Shown here: piece by piece, positions 1 to 7,998 of the stretch
Position numbering within the stretch: the stretch's first letter is position 1
How the letters are laid out: the number at the start of each line of letters is the position of its first letter
Source of the DNA: JANOQP01 sp044227705
Lineage (GTDB): Bacteria > Bacteroidota > Bacteroidia > Chitinophagales > Saprospiraceae
DNA length: 34,627 nt
NCBI GenBank assembly: GCA_044227705.1
Contig: JBGAWE010000015.1
Span: 1 to 34,627, forward strand
Reading direction: 5' to 3'
Translations under genes and position numbers: made by a program
Notes under the pieces: model-generated
Databases searched by the model: none
The model's input: the letters and a program-made list of their open reading frames with translations, nothing else
Told to the model about the DNA's origin: nothing

Positions 1-270
1 GTCGCAAAAAGCAGGGAGGACGAATCGGCCGGTCGCGTCGAGGGTCTCGTCCGCCCGCTCGGGGCAGTCGGCCATCGGGCCGAAGGACTTAACCCGTTGA
101 TTTTCAACCAACAAGAAGGCGTTTTCGAGCATCGGAAGGGCGGCCATCTCCGCGCCCCGGGCGACGGTCTTTTCAGCGGGCCAGGTGCCGACGAGGCATT
201 TGATGTTTCTGACGAGAAGGGAGTTTGCCACGAAAGGAGAGCGGTTTGAAAAGGCCCCGAATTTGCGCAT
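1..270 (-). CDS. hutI: Imidazolonepropionase, N-terminal part (cut by window edge)
   Basis: Reading leftward, the first ~90 residues contain LLVRNIKCLVG, then RGAEMAALPMLENAFLLVE, then DATGRFVLPAFCD, which is the N-terminal pattern of imidazolonepropionase (HutI) just before its metal-binding HTH segment. The enzyme hydrolyses imidazolone-5-propionate to N-formimino-glutamate in histidine degradation and is cytosolic. The rest lies left of the window, so catalytic residues cannot be checked. Two in-frame starts exist: ATG at 270, with A/T-rich sequence before it as in many genes here, and GTG at 231, which fits the usual short N-terminus of the family better. The gene is divergent from the lipoprotein gene at 330, so both promoters must lie in or near the 59-base gap. 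Identification rests on about 77 residues and is probable. Confidence 0.72.
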   Translation of the reverse strand, partial: MRKFGAFSNRSPFVANSLLVRNIKCLVGTWPAEKTVARGAEMAALPMLENAFLLVENQRVKSFGPMADCPERADETLDATGRFVLPAFCD

Positions 271-329
271 CAATGAAATTCGCGGCCGAAAAACAGGGCG
301 AAACTACCTTTCGCCCAATCTGAAATTTC

Positions 330-824
330 ATGAAAATAGCCTCGCTTGTCATTCTGTTCGCCGTGCTTTTGGCCTGCAAGAACTCGGAACCGAAGTGCCG
401 CTTCGGCGAGCCGACGCCCATCCTTTCCGACAAGCTGCCGCACGTCAAGCTCCACGAGTTCGAGAAAAAGGGCGGCGAGAGCGTCGAATCGGTCATTTTC
501 GACAACCAGGTGGCCCTCGAAATCGCACAATCGGGCTGTGAGAGCATCCGGCAGGAGTTCCGCTTCGCCGCCCCGGGCGACCGTCGGCAGGTGGCCGACA
601 GCCTTTGGGCAAAAGAGGCCGTGCGGCAGCTCGTCTTTTTAAGCTCGCTCGGCCCGAAGCAGGCGCCCCTCCGAGCCTGGGCCGACGCGCTCGAAAAGGC
701 GCGGCCCGACATGAAGCTCGGCGAGGAGACAAGCCTCGGCGGTGGCGTGGTCGCACAGGTCAACAAGGTGGCGGGAGCCGACCAATCGGTGCTGACGCTC
801 GTTTTTTCTCAAAAAATGGAGTGA
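330..824 (+). CDS. Small lipoprotein of unknown function
   Basis: A 164-residue protein beginning with a short hydrophobic signal and a lipobox ending in LLAC (Cys16), so it is predicted to be lipid-anchored in the envelope. The mature part has Cys23 and Cys70 and a mixed charged composition, with a C-terminal half that looks like an alpha/beta domain (GGGVVAQVNK, VLTLVFSQK). I do not recognise the family. The start is well placed: ATG follows the A/T-rich stretch ctgaaatttc, as is usual in Bacteroidota. It is divergent from the hutI-like gene and separated by about 115 bases from the large secreted protein gene downstream, so it may be monocistronic. Coding is supported by strong G/C bias at third codon positions through the whole frame. 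Confidence 0.7.
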   Translation: MKIASLVILFAVLLACKNSEPKCRFGEPTPILSDKLPHVKLHEFEKKGGESVESVIFDNQVALEIAQSGCESIRQEFRFAAPGDRRQVADSLWAKEAVRQLVFLSSLGPKQAPLRAWADALEKARPDMKLGEETSLGGGVVAQVNKVAGADQSVLTLVFSQKME

Positions 825-939
825 GCCGACCCCAACCTTTTTTCAACACTTTTCGTCAATGAAAGCAACCGCTCGGGCAGCGGCCCGCATGTCGCCCGGC
901 TCTCGGCTCTGAATCATTTCATCAACCAATTTTTCTTCC

Positions 940-2454
940 ATGAAAAAAGGAATACTCTTTCTCTGCTTCCTCGCTTCGGCACTCTCCATGAATGCCCAGC
1001 TTTTCGTCGACACGGCCTACACGCCGTCGCAGATGATTACCTCTTTTTTTAATCAAAATGGGACGGCCGTCTCCAATGTCAGCTACACCGGTGCGCCGGT
1101 CAGCATCGGCTTTTTCGAGGGCAGCCAGTCGAACATCGGACTGAACGCGGGCCTCCTATTCACCTCCGGCGACGCGACCCTCGCCCCCGGCCCCAACGAC
1201 TCGGGCAGCTCCGGCCTCTCGATGGGCATCCCCGGCTCGACATGGCTCGACGCGCTCATCCCCGGCTACGTCACGCACGACGCGTCCATCATCGAGATGG
1301 ACGTGACGCCCTCGACCGACACGCTGGCCTTCAGCTACGTCTTCGCCTCCGAAGAATATCAGGAGTATGTCGGGACGAGCTTCAACGACCTTTTCGCCTT
1401 CTTCGTCACCGGCCCCGGCCTGCCGCAGGACGACTCGATTTATGTCGCGCCCGACACGGCCATTCAGGTCATCTACAACGACAGCCTCTGCTGGGTCTGC
1501 GTCGACACGCTCATCGTCAACCCGCCGACCATCTGGTGCGACTCGCTTCCCGGCGGCGGCATCTGGTGCGACACCATCCCTGGCGACACCATCACAACTT
1601 GGTGCTATTACGACCCGAACTGCGTCGGCACTTATGACACCGTCGTAACTTACTATCCCGGGTACTGGTACGTCTCGCCGGGCGGCCTCAACATCGCGCA
1701 GGTGCCGAACTCGAACCTCCCGGTGGCCATCAACACCATCAACCAGAACCTCAATTCGCAGTATTTCGTGGTCAACGAACCCGGCCAGACGGTCGAGTAC
1801 GATGCCTTTACCACACCGCTTTGGGCTTCGCTGCCGGTGCAAGCAGGTCAGACCTATCATGTCCGGTTGGCGGTGGCCGATGCGGGCGACGGGATTTTCG
1901 ACAGCGGCGTCTTCCTCTCCATCCAGAGCCTCGGCGGCGACTCGCTGCTGCCGACGGTGCCGCAGTTCAGCGCACTGGTGCAGCCGGGCAGCACGTCGGT
2001 CACCTTCGACAACAACACCCTCTGGGCGACCTCTTGGCACTGGGACTTCGGCGACGGCACGACCAGCGACGAGAAATACCCGCCCGCCCACAAATACCTG
2101 TTCGCGGGCAGCCAAAAAGAGGGCAGCTACACCGTCAAGCTGACCGCCAAGAACTGGTGCAGCACGAAGACCATCGAGCACGTCGTCAACCTCAACACCT
2201 CCTCGGCAAGCGAGCCGGTTGCCGCCGACGTCTACTCCGTCTACCCGAACCCGGCTCACGGGCAACTCGTCGTCGACTTGAAAAAAGAAGCCGCCGCCGA
2301 CCTCCGACTGTTCGGGACCGACGGCCGCCTGCTCCTCTCGAAAAACGTCGGCGACGGCGAGCGCATCGACCTCGACCAGTTTGGGAAGGGCCTTTTCGGC
2401 CTCCAGCTCGTCGTCGACGGCCGGGTGTTCAACCAAAAGGTGGTCAACAATTGA
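940..2454 (+). CDS. Choice-of-anchor L / PKD protein with T9SS sorting domain
   Basis: A 504-residue secreted protein. Residues 1-19 form a signal peptide (MKKGILFLCFLASALSMNA). Residues ~25-330 match the choice-of-anchor L domain: TSGDATLAPGPN, FSYVFASEEYQEYV and FNDLFAFFVTGPG are diagnostic. A PKD domain follows at ~345-415 (WHWDFGDGTTS, then YTVKLTAKN). The last ~75 residues (VYSVYPNPAHGQLVVDL ... KGLFGLQLV) are a type A sorting domain of the type IX secretion system, so the protein is expected to cross the outer membrane and be cell-attached or released. Likely an adhesin-like surface protein; no enzyme motif is seen. An unusual insert rich in Cys, Trp and Tyr lies at ~166-246 inside the anchor L domain. 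A strong terminator follows, so the gene is probably its own transcription unit. Confidence 0.9.
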   Translation: MKKGILFLCFLASALSMNAQLFVDTAYTPSQMITSFFNQNGTAVSNVSYTGAPVSIGFFEGSQSNIGLNAGLLFTSGDATLAPGPNDSGSSGLSMGIPGSTWLDALIPGYVTHDASIIEMDVTPSTDTLAFSYVFASEEYQEYVGTSFNDLFAFFVTGPGLPQDDSIYVAPDTAIQVIYNDSLCWVCVDTLIVNPPTIWCDSLPGGGIWCDTIPGDTITTWCYYDPNCVGTYDTVVTYYPGYWYVSPGGLNIAQVPNSNLPVAINTINQNLNSQYFVVNEPGQTVEYDAFTTPLWASLPVQAGQTYHVRLAVADAGDGIFDSGVFLSIQSLGGDSLLPTVPQFSALVQPGSTSVTFDNNTLWATSWHWDFGDGTTSDEKYPPAHKYLFAGSQKEGSYTVKLTAKNWCSTKTIEHVVNLNTSSASEPVAADVYSVYPNPAHGQLVVDLKKEAAADLRLFGTDGRLLLSKNVGDGERIDLDQFGKGLFGLQLVVDGRVFNQKVVNN

Positions 2455-2486
2455 ACTTTTGGTTTTAGAGAAACCACGTCATGAAT

Positions 2487-2523
2487 GCGGGTCGCGGCAG
2501 AGGTCGCGGCCCGCTTTTTTTTT
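2487..2523 (+). terminator. Rho-independent terminator after the anchor L gene
   Basis: GCGGG at 2487-2491 pairs with CCCGC at 2510-2514, with inner CGCG/CGCG pairing, followed directly by nine T (2515-2523). It sits 32 bases after the stop codon of the secreted protein gene and points rightward. Confidence 0.85.
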
Positions 2524-2601
2524 GAAAAGAACCGGGCGGCGGGCCGGGCTTGGCCGTTGTTGGCGAGGACGCCAACGACGGCCAGCCTCTACATTTGCGC
2601 C

Positions 2602-3963
2602 ATGCTCTACTATTCCACGAAAGGCCAAAGCCCCGACGCGACCCTCGAAGAAGCCGTCCTGCGCGGCCTCCCGCCCGACAACGGCCTCTACATGCCGCGC
2701 GAAATCAGGCCGATGCCCGCCTATTTTTTCGACACCCTCGGCAGCCTGGCCTTCCCCGAAATCGCCCTCGAAGTGGCCGACCACCTCATCAGCGACGACG
2801 TCCCCCGCGCAGATTTGCAGGGAATCGTCGACCGCGCCTTCGACTTCGACAGCCCGCTCACCGACCTCGGCGGCGCGCAAATACTCGAACTCTGGCACGG
2901 TCCCTCGATGGCGTTCAAGGACTTCGGTGCCCGTTTCATGGCCGGGCTGATGGGCCACTTTTTGGAAAGGAAAAAACAAGAGGTGCGCATCCTCGTCGCC
3001 ACCTCGGGCGACACGGGCGGGGCTGTCGCGCAGGGCTTTTTCAACGTGCCGGGCATCAACGTGACCATCCTCTACCCGAGCGGCCGCGTCTCGCCGATTC
3101 AGGAAAAACAGCTCACGACCCTCGGCGGCAACATCTCCGCCATCGAGATCTCGGGGGACTTCGACGACTGCCAGCGGCTCGTCAAACAGGCCTTCCTCGA
3201 CCCGGATTTGACCTCGAAAATGACGCTCGCCTCGGCCAACAGCATCAACATCGCGCGGCTCATCCCGCAGGCATTCTACTATTTCAGAGCCTATGGACTG
3301 TTGACGGCCGACGGCGGACGACTGACGGCCGAAGGCCCTCGGTTGGCTGTTCGTCGTCCGCCGTCCGCCGCCCGCCGCCCGCCGTCCATCGTTTTCAGCG
3401 TGCCGAGCGGCAATTTTGGGAACCTCTCTGCCGGGGTCTGGGCATGGCGACTGGGCCTGCCGGTGGCGAAGTTCATCGCCGCCTCGAACGCGAACGACGC
3501 GGTGCCGCGCTGGCTTTCGAGCGGCGAGTTCGCCCCGCAGCCGACCGTCCCGACCCTCTCGAACGCGATGGACGTGGGCAACCCGAGCAACTTCCCGCGC
3601 CTCGAAATTCTCTCTGAAAAAAACAGCAGCGGCATCCTGACCGGTGCCAGTTTCACGGACAAGGAGACGGCCGCCGCCATCCGCTCCGTCCATGAAAAGA
3701 CCGGCTACGAAATGTGCCCTCACACGGCCGTCGCGTGGCTCGGCTGGGAGGAATTCAAAAGGAAAAACCCGGGCGACCACACCGGCGTCGTCCTCTCGAC
3801 GGCGCACGCGGCGAAGTTCCCCGAGACGATGGAGAAGATTTTGGGGCGGCCCGTCGAGATGCCTGCGCGTCTGGCGGAACTGCTCGAAAAAGAGAAGCGC
3901 GCCGACCGCCTCCCGGCTGATTTCGGGATGTTCAAAAACTGGCTCCTTTCCATGGCAGCCTGA
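2602..3963 (+). CDS. thrC: Threonine synthase with an in-frame insert
   Basis: A 453-residue PLP enzyme that converts O-phosphohomoserine to threonine in the cytosol. Family signatures seen in order: N-terminal YYSTKGQSPDATLEEAV and LPPDNGLYMP; the PLP-lysine segment HGPSMAFKDFGARF; ATSGDTGGAVAQGF; SANSINIARLIPQ; SVPSGNFGNLSAGVWAW; and C-terminal HTAVAWLGWEEF. The frame stays open upstream to 2485, but ATG 2602 gives the family N-terminus, so I choose it. Residues ~232-262 are an Arg/Pro/Ala-rich stretch (RRPPSAARRPPS) between the Tyr-rich helix FYYFRAY and the PLP-phosphate loop; family members have only a short linker there. The DNA behind it is an inverted repeat (see separate entry). The frame is intact, so the enzyme is probably functional. 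The next gene is a lipoprotein 72 bases downstream. Confidence 0.93.
   Translation: MLYYSTKGQSPDATLEEAVLRGLPPDNGLYMPREIRPMPAYFFDTLGSLAFPEIALEVADHLISDDVPRADLQGIVDRAFDFDSPLTDLGGAQILELWHGPSMAFKDFGARFMAGLMGHFLERKKQEVRILVATSGDTGGAVAQGFFNVPGINVTILYPSGRVSPIQEKQLTTLGGNISAIEISGDFDDCQRLVKQAFLDPDLTSKMTLASANSINIARLIPQAFYYFRAYGLLTADGGRLTAEGPRLAVRRPPSAARRPPSIVFSVPSGNFGNLSAGVWAWRLGLPVAKFIAASNANDAVPRWLSSGEFAPQPTVPTLSNAMDVGNPSNFPRLEILSEKNSSGILTGASFTDKETAAAIRSVHEKTGYEMCPHTAVAWLGWEEFKRKNPGDHTGVVLSTAHAAKFPETMEKILGRPVEMPARLAELLEKEKRADRLPADFGMFKNWLLSMAA
3295..3387 (+). repeat. In-frame palindromic insert inside thrC
   Basis: About 93 bases built from short units of the GACGGCGGACG type. ACGGCGGACGAC (3311-3322) is repeated as its perfect reverse complement GTCGTCCGCCGT (3353-3364), with 30 bases between. 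Further CCGCC-type units extend the right arm to 3387. It is translated without breaking the frame as residues ~232-262 of threonine synthase. The layout, a palindromic element inserted in frame in a housekeeping gene, resembles in principle the Rickettsia palindromic elements, but I see no sequence relation to them. Confidence 0.7.
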
Positions 3964-4035
3964 CCAACTCCCCAATCCCGAATCGCCAATCCCAATTAGC
4001 TTCGCCCCGGTTTTCAATCAAAAAGCCCGATTTCA

Positions 4036-4755
4036 ATGAGAAATTTCAAAAAAACCGCCCCCGCCCTCCTCGTCCTGCTGGCCCTCGTGATGTCGAGCTG
4101 CTTCAACATCATGGAGGAAATCACCCTCAAAAAAGAGGGCAGCGGACACTACAAAATGTCCGTCGACATGAGCCAGATGAAGGAGATGATGGCGATGCTG
4201 AAAGGCATGGGGCAGGACTCGACCGGCGGCGCACAGCCAGAGATGCAGGCCGAGCAGATTGGCCAATCCTTCACCCAAATCGCCGACGTGCTCAAGGGCG
4301 TTCGCGGTCTGACGAACCAGACGGCCATCAGCGACACGACAAATTATGTTTTCGGCTACGAGTTCGATTTTGCCGACGTAGATGCCCTGAACCGGGCCAT
4401 CAAAAAAGTCGGCGAACAGGGCGAGAACGGGGGGAAGGACGTGCCGGACGCGGTCTTTTCGCTCAAAAAAGGCAAGTTCGAGCGACAGGAAGCAAAGGGC
4501 GGCATGGTCGACGAGATGAAAAAGGCCCTGTTCGGCGGCGACGCGGGGGCCGATGCCGAGCAGGTCAAGATGATTCTCGGCGACATGACCGTGACGACCA
4601 CCTACCATTTCCCCGACCAAAAAGTGGACAAGCAAGACCACGGCCTCGGCCAAGTCTCGGAGGACGGGCGCACCGTGAGCATCGAGCAGAAGCCCTTTGC
4701 CGATGGAGCCGACCCGAAAAAGATGGGCGCGGGCATCAAAATCAAACTGAAATAG
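4036..4755 (+). CDS. Lipoprotein of unknown function
   Basis: A 239-residue protein with a Lys/Arg start, hydrophobic signal and lipobox LVMSSC (Cys22), so predicted to be anchored in the envelope. The mature part starts FNIMEEITLKKEGSGHYKMSVDMSQM and is rich in Met, Lys and Asp/Glu, with alternating beta-strand-like segments; I recall similar lipoproteins in other Bacteroidota but no assigned function. The start ATG follows gcccgatttca and the frame is strongly biased. It lies 5 bases before purM on the same strand, so the two are very likely co-transcribed; this need not mean a shared function. No catalytic motif is visible. Confidence 0.78.
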   Translation: MRNFKKTAPALLVLLALVMSSCFNIMEEITLKKEGSGHYKMSVDMSQMKEMMAMLKGMGQDSTGGAQPEMQAEQIGQSFTQIADVLKGVRGLTNQTAISDTTNYVFGYEFDFADVDALNRAIKKVGEQGENGGKDVPDAVFSLKKGKFERQEAKGGMVDEMKKALFGGDAGADAEQVKMILGDMTVTTTYHFPDQKVDKQDHGLGQVSEDGRTVSIEQKPFADGADPKKMGAGIKIKLK

Positions 4756-4760
4756 GCCGC

Positions 4761-5936
4761 ATGAAATACGACCTGCGCGGAGTCAGCGCCGACAAAAAGG
4801 AAGTCCACGCAGCCATCGAGGGGCTTGACCGCGGGCTTTTCCCGAACGCATTCTGTAAAATTCTGCCAGACGTGGCGGGCGGCTCGGCGCGGCACGTCAA
4901 CCTCATGCACGCCGACACGGCCGGGACGAAAACAAGCCTCGCCTACCTCTTTTGGAAGGAGACCGGCGACCTCTCCGTCTGGGGCGGAATCGCGCAGGAC
5001 GCCATCGTGATGAACCTCGACGACATGGGCTGCGTGGGCTGCACGTCGGACATCCTCTTAAGCTCGACCATCGGGCGGAACAAGCTCTTGATTTCGGGCG
5101 AGGTGATTGCCGAAATCATCCGCTCGGCCGAGGCTTTCATCAGAAAAATGGCGCAGCACGACGTGCGGATTTTTTCCGCTGGAGGCGAGACGGCCGACGT
5201 GGGCGACATCGTGCGGACAATCGACGTCGGCTTCACGGCCTTTGCCCGGATGCCGCGCAAGTCGTTGATTGTCAACAACATCAAGCCGGGCGATGCGGTA
5301 GTCGGGCTGGCCAGCTACGGACAATCGACGTATGAAAACGAGTACAACAGCGGCATCGGCTCGAACGGTTTGACGGGCGCGCGGCACGATGTTTTGTCAA
5401 AAATCTACAGCACGAATTTCCCCGAAAGCCACGACCCGAACCTGCCCGGCGAGGTTGTCTACACCGGCTCGAGCCGCTTGACGGACACGCTCGAAATCGA
5501 CGGAAAGGCGCACCAAATCGGAAAGCTCCTGCTCTCGCCGACGCGGACCTACCTGCCCTTTTTGGCGAAGCTCTTCGAGACGCACCGCGCCAAGGTTCAC
5601 GGCATCATCCACAACACGGGCGGCGGGCAGACGAAGGTCTTGAAGTTCGCGCCCGGCCTGCGCGTCGTGAAAGACAACCCGCTGCCGGTGCCGCCGCTGT
5701 TCCGTTTCATCCAAAAAGCGAGCGGGACGGATTGGCGGGAGATGAACCAGGTGTTCAACATGGGCTGCCGGTTGGAGATTTACCTTTCAAAAAAAGAGGC
5801 TCCGGCCGTTGTCGAACTGGCGCGTTCGATGAACATCGACGCACAAATCATTGGACATGTCAAGCGTTCAAAAGATGGGCGTTCTTCTGTTGAATTAAGA
5901 TCAGAACAAGGCAAGTTCTTGTGGCACTCGGATTGA
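4761..5936 (+). CDS. purM: Phosphoribosylformylglycinamidine cyclo-ligase (AIR synthase)
   Basis: A 391-residue cytosolic enzyme of purine synthesis that closes formylglycinamidine ribotide to aminoimidazole ribotide using ATP. The length and motifs fit the Bacteroidota form: N-terminal YDLRGVSADKKEVHAAIEGL, NLMHADTAGTKTSLAYLFWK, LSVWGGIAQDAIVMNLDDM, SSTIGRNKLL, the glycine-rich FSAGGETADVGDIVRT, GLASYGQSTYENEYNSGIG, LLSPTRTYLPFLAKL, HNTGGGQTKVLKF and FNMGCRLEIYL. The start gives the expected N-terminus and is 5 bases after the preceding lipoprotein gene. The last ~30 codons and the following 170 bases are visibly poorer in G/C than the neighbouring DNA. Confidence 0.92.
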   Translation: MKYDLRGVSADKKEVHAAIEGLDRGLFPNAFCKILPDVAGGSARHVNLMHADTAGTKTSLAYLFWKETGDLSVWGGIAQDAIVMNLDDMGCVGCTSDILLSSTIGRNKLLISGEVIAEIIRSAEAFIRKMAQHDVRIFSAGGETADVGDIVRTIDVGFTAFARMPRKSLIVNNIKPGDAVVGLASYGQSTYENEYNSGIGSNGLTGARHDVLSKIYSTNFPESHDPNLPGEVVYTGSSRLTDTLEIDGKAHQIGKLLLSPTRTYLPFLAKLFETHRAKVHGIIHNTGGGQTKVLKFAPGLRVVKDNPLPVPPLFRFIQKASGTDWREMNQVFNMGCRLEIYLSKKEAPAVVELARSMNIDAQIIGHVKRSKDGRSSVELRSEQGKFLWHSD

Positions 5937-5947
5937 TTCGAGATCTA

Positions 5948-5975
5948 TGGGAGTTCTCCCAAAACCGAGTTTTCG
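5948..5975 (+). terminator. Weak possible terminator after purM
   Basis: TGGGA (5948-5952) pairs with TCCCA (5957-5961) around a GTTC loop, and T-rich sequence follows up to ~5980. The stem is only five pairs, so this may be chance; it lies between purM and the TPR lipoprotein gene. Confidence 0.25.
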
Positions 5976-6008
5976 TTTTTACTGAAAAAATGAGTCAACA
6001 GGATAGTC

Positions 6009-6878
6009 ATGATTAATAATAGCATTTTCGTCGCGGCCGTCTTGCTCGCGCTTTTTTCATGTAAATCAGATCCGACGGCTGCCGTTAAAAAGGCAGAGGC
6101 TGAATTCAACGCGACCCGTTCGCGAGACAGTTACGAAGCCCTCGTGACCGCTGCCCGGAACTTCTCAAAGGAGAACCCAGACAACAAGGCCGATTGTGTC
6201 AAGTACCTGTCCGCCGCCGCCGCCGCCGCGTTCCGTTTCAAGGAGTCGCAGACCGCCCTTCGCCTCGCCGCCGACGCGGTGTCGAAGTTCGGCGACGGCC
6301 AGAACATCGCCGAGCCGATGACCACGCTGGCCCTCATCTCGCGCGACGTGACCTATAAGGAAATGGGCACGATGCGCTTCGAGCAGCCCGACTACGACCA
6401 GCTCAACGCTTTGTTGAAAAAGAACCTCAACTGGCTCGACACAGCCCTCGCGGGGATGCGAAAGCGCCTCGTCGTCGACTCGACCAACCGCGTGGACAAG
6501 GAGCTGGCGCAGCGCTACGCCTTCACGGCCGAGGAAGCCGCGTCCATCCGCGCCGACCCCGAACGCAGCCCGAAACTGCTGATGGAAGCAGCCGAGGCGG
6601 CCATCGCGGGCGAGAATTTTTTGAAGGCGGTGAGCATCTACGACCGAGTCGGAAAGGACTGGCCCGACTCGAAAAAGGCCCCGCAAGCGGCGTTCATGAT
6701 GGCGTTCACCATTGAGAACAACCTGAACGACCTGCCCGGCGCGAAAAAGGCATATGAAGATTTCATCAAGAAATACCCGAACGACGAGTTCACGGATGAT
6801 GCGCAGGCCGCGCTTCGGAACCTCGGCAAGTCGCCGGAGGAGCTGGTCAAAGAGTTTGAAAAGAAGCTGAAAAAATGA
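6009..6878 (+). CDS. Tetratricopeptide-repeat lipoprotein
   Basis: A 289-residue protein with a hydrophobic signal and lipobox LLALFSC (Cys18), so predicted to be lipid-anchored. The mature part is almost entirely helical and Ala-rich. The C-terminal third has TPR-like helix pairs typical of BamD/YbgF proteins (GENFLKAVSIYDRVGKDWPD, NLNDLPGAKKAYEDFIKKYP, then DDAQAALRNLGKSPEELVKE), where the 'FIKKYPNDEFTDDA' pattern is common. Such proteins act as scaffolds in the periplasm or on membranes; the specific partner is unknown. The stop codon overlaps the surE start (ATGA), so the two are translationally coupled. A tiny frame starting at 5990 (eight codons) overlaps the start and may only be chance. 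Confidence 0.8.
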   Translation: MINNSIFVAAVLLALFSCKSDPTAAVKKAEAEFNATRSRDSYEALVTAARNFSKENPDNKADCVKYLSAAAAAAFRFKESQTALRLAADAVSKFGDGQNIAEPMTTLALISRDVTYKEMGTMRFEQPDYDQLNALLKKNLNWLDTALAGMRKRLVVDSTNRVDKELAQRYAFTAEEAASIRADPERSPKLLMEAAEAAIAGENFLKAVSIYDRVGKDWPDSKKAPQAAFMMAFTIENNLNDLPGAKKAYEDFIKKYPNDEFTDDAQAALRNLGKSPEELVKEFEKKLKK

Positions 6879-7657
6879 GCAAACCGCTGATACTCGTCAC
6901 CAACGACGACGGCATCACCGCCCCGGGCATCCGCAATTTGATTGAGGCTGCCTCCGAGATCGGGGAGGTTGTCGTCGTCGCGCCAGACGCGCCGCAGTCG
7001 GGCAAGGGCCACGCGCTGACGATCAACGCGCCGCTGCGCCCTAAAAAGGTCAAAGTCTTCCCCGGCATCGAGGCATTTCAAGTGGACGGCACGCCGGTCG
7101 ATTGCGTCAAACTGGCGCGGCACGTCCTGTTGAAAGGCCGGCAAATCGACCTCTGCGTGTCGGGCATCAACCACGGGTCGAACGCTAGCATCAACATTCT
7201 CTACTCGGGCACCGTGTCGGCGGCGATGGAGGCATCGCTCGAGGGCATCGACGCGATTGGTTTTTCACTGCTCGACCTTTCTTTCGAGGCCGATTTCTCG
7301 GCGGCGAAACATTACGCCGGGCGCATCATCCGCTGGATGCTCGACAACCCGAAGCCGGGCGGCTGCCACTTATTGAACGTGAACGTGCCGAATTTGCCGC
7401 TGGCGGAGATAAAAGGCGTGCGCGTCTGCCGACAGTCGGACGGCCGCTGGAAAGACGAGTTTCAAGAGGGGAGAACCCCGTCGGGACAGCCATATTACTG
7501 GATGACCGGCAAGTTCGTCAACGAGGACCGAGGCGAGGACACCGACGATTGGGCGCTGGACAATGGCTTCGTTTCCGTCGTGCCGAGCCAGCACGATTTG
7601 ACCGACCACCGGGCCTTGTCGAGGGTGAACAGAATGGAGAAGGAGTTGAAAAATTAA
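6875..7657 (+). CDS. surE: 5'/3'-nucleotidase SurE
   Basis: A 260-residue metal-dependent phosphatase that removes phosphate from nucleoside 5'- and 3'-monophosphates. The metal-binding start LILVTNDDGITAPGI is present at residues 5-19, then VVVVAPDAPQSGKGHALT, the VDGTPVDCVKLA segment, and CVSGINHGSNASINILYSGT with TVSAAMEA. Length is normal for the family. ATG overlaps the TGA of the TPR lipoprotein gene by four bases. The gene is convergent with the small membrane protein gene at 7671, with only 13 bases between stops and no clear terminator. Confidence 0.93.
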   Translation: MSKPLILVTNDDGITAPGIRNLIEAASEIGEVVVVAPDAPQSGKGHALTINAPLRPKKVKVFPGIEAFQVDGTPVDCVKLARHVLLKGRQIDLCVSGINHGSNASINILYSGTVSAAMEASLEGIDAIGFSLLDLSFEADFSAAKHYAGRIIRWMLDNPKPGGCHLLNVNVPNLPLAEIKGVRVCRQSDGRWKDEFQEGRTPSGQPYYWMTGKFVNEDRGEDTDDWALDNGFVSVVPSQHDLTDHRALSRVNRMEKELKN

Positions 7658-7670
7658 TTGTTAGGCTTGG

Positions 7671-7949
7671 TCAGCTTTCCAAAAACGACAGCCGCCCCCC
7701 GAACACCGCCACATAGAACAGACCGGCCATCACCCCCGCCGCAATCGACACGGCCATCAGGATGAAATAGCTGCGCGGTACTTTTGACCGTTCGACCGCC
7801 TCGGCGAGCAGCGAAATGAGCAAAACCGCAATCATCACCGCTGTCAGGACAACCGCCAAGAGCGCGGCTGCGTAATCGCTGACGAGCCAAAGGCCGAGCC
7901 AAACGACGGTCTCGAAAAGGAAAATCTCCAGGTATCGACGGTGGGCCAT
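7671..7949 (-). CDS. Small multi-pass membrane protein
   Basis: A 92-residue very hydrophobic protein with three to four membrane segments: IFLFETVVWLGLWLVSDYA, LLAVVLTAVMIAVLLISLLA, then SYFILMAVSIAAGVMAGLFY. The charged connector EAVERSKVPRSYF between segments two and three looks conserved with small proteins I recall from other Bacteroidota; no function is known to me. The frame stays open upstream, but a start at 7949 (MAHRRYLEIF) avoids running into the divergent gene at 7999 and gives a clean membrane protein. The 49-base gap between the two divergent starts must hold both promoters or one shared control site. Confidence 0.72.
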   Translation of the reverse strand: MAHRRYLEIFLFETVVWLGLWLVSDYAAALLAVVLTAVMIAVLLISLLAEAVERSKVPRSYFILMAVSIAAGVMAGLFYVAVFGGRLSFLES

Positions 7950-7998
7950 GTGGCGGGCGCGTTTTTGAGCGTTCAAACCAAAACTGCTGGCAAAGAAA

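Noticed and set aside
1156..2436. Long minus-strand frame of 426 codons under the secreted protein gene
   Set aside because: It is the Arg/Val/Asp-rich shadow expected from a GC-rich gene on the other strand; the plus-strand frame has clear domains.
2479..4017. Long minus-strand frame of 512 codons opposite thrC
   Set aside because: It runs antisense to a clear threonine synthase and shows no recognisable domain.
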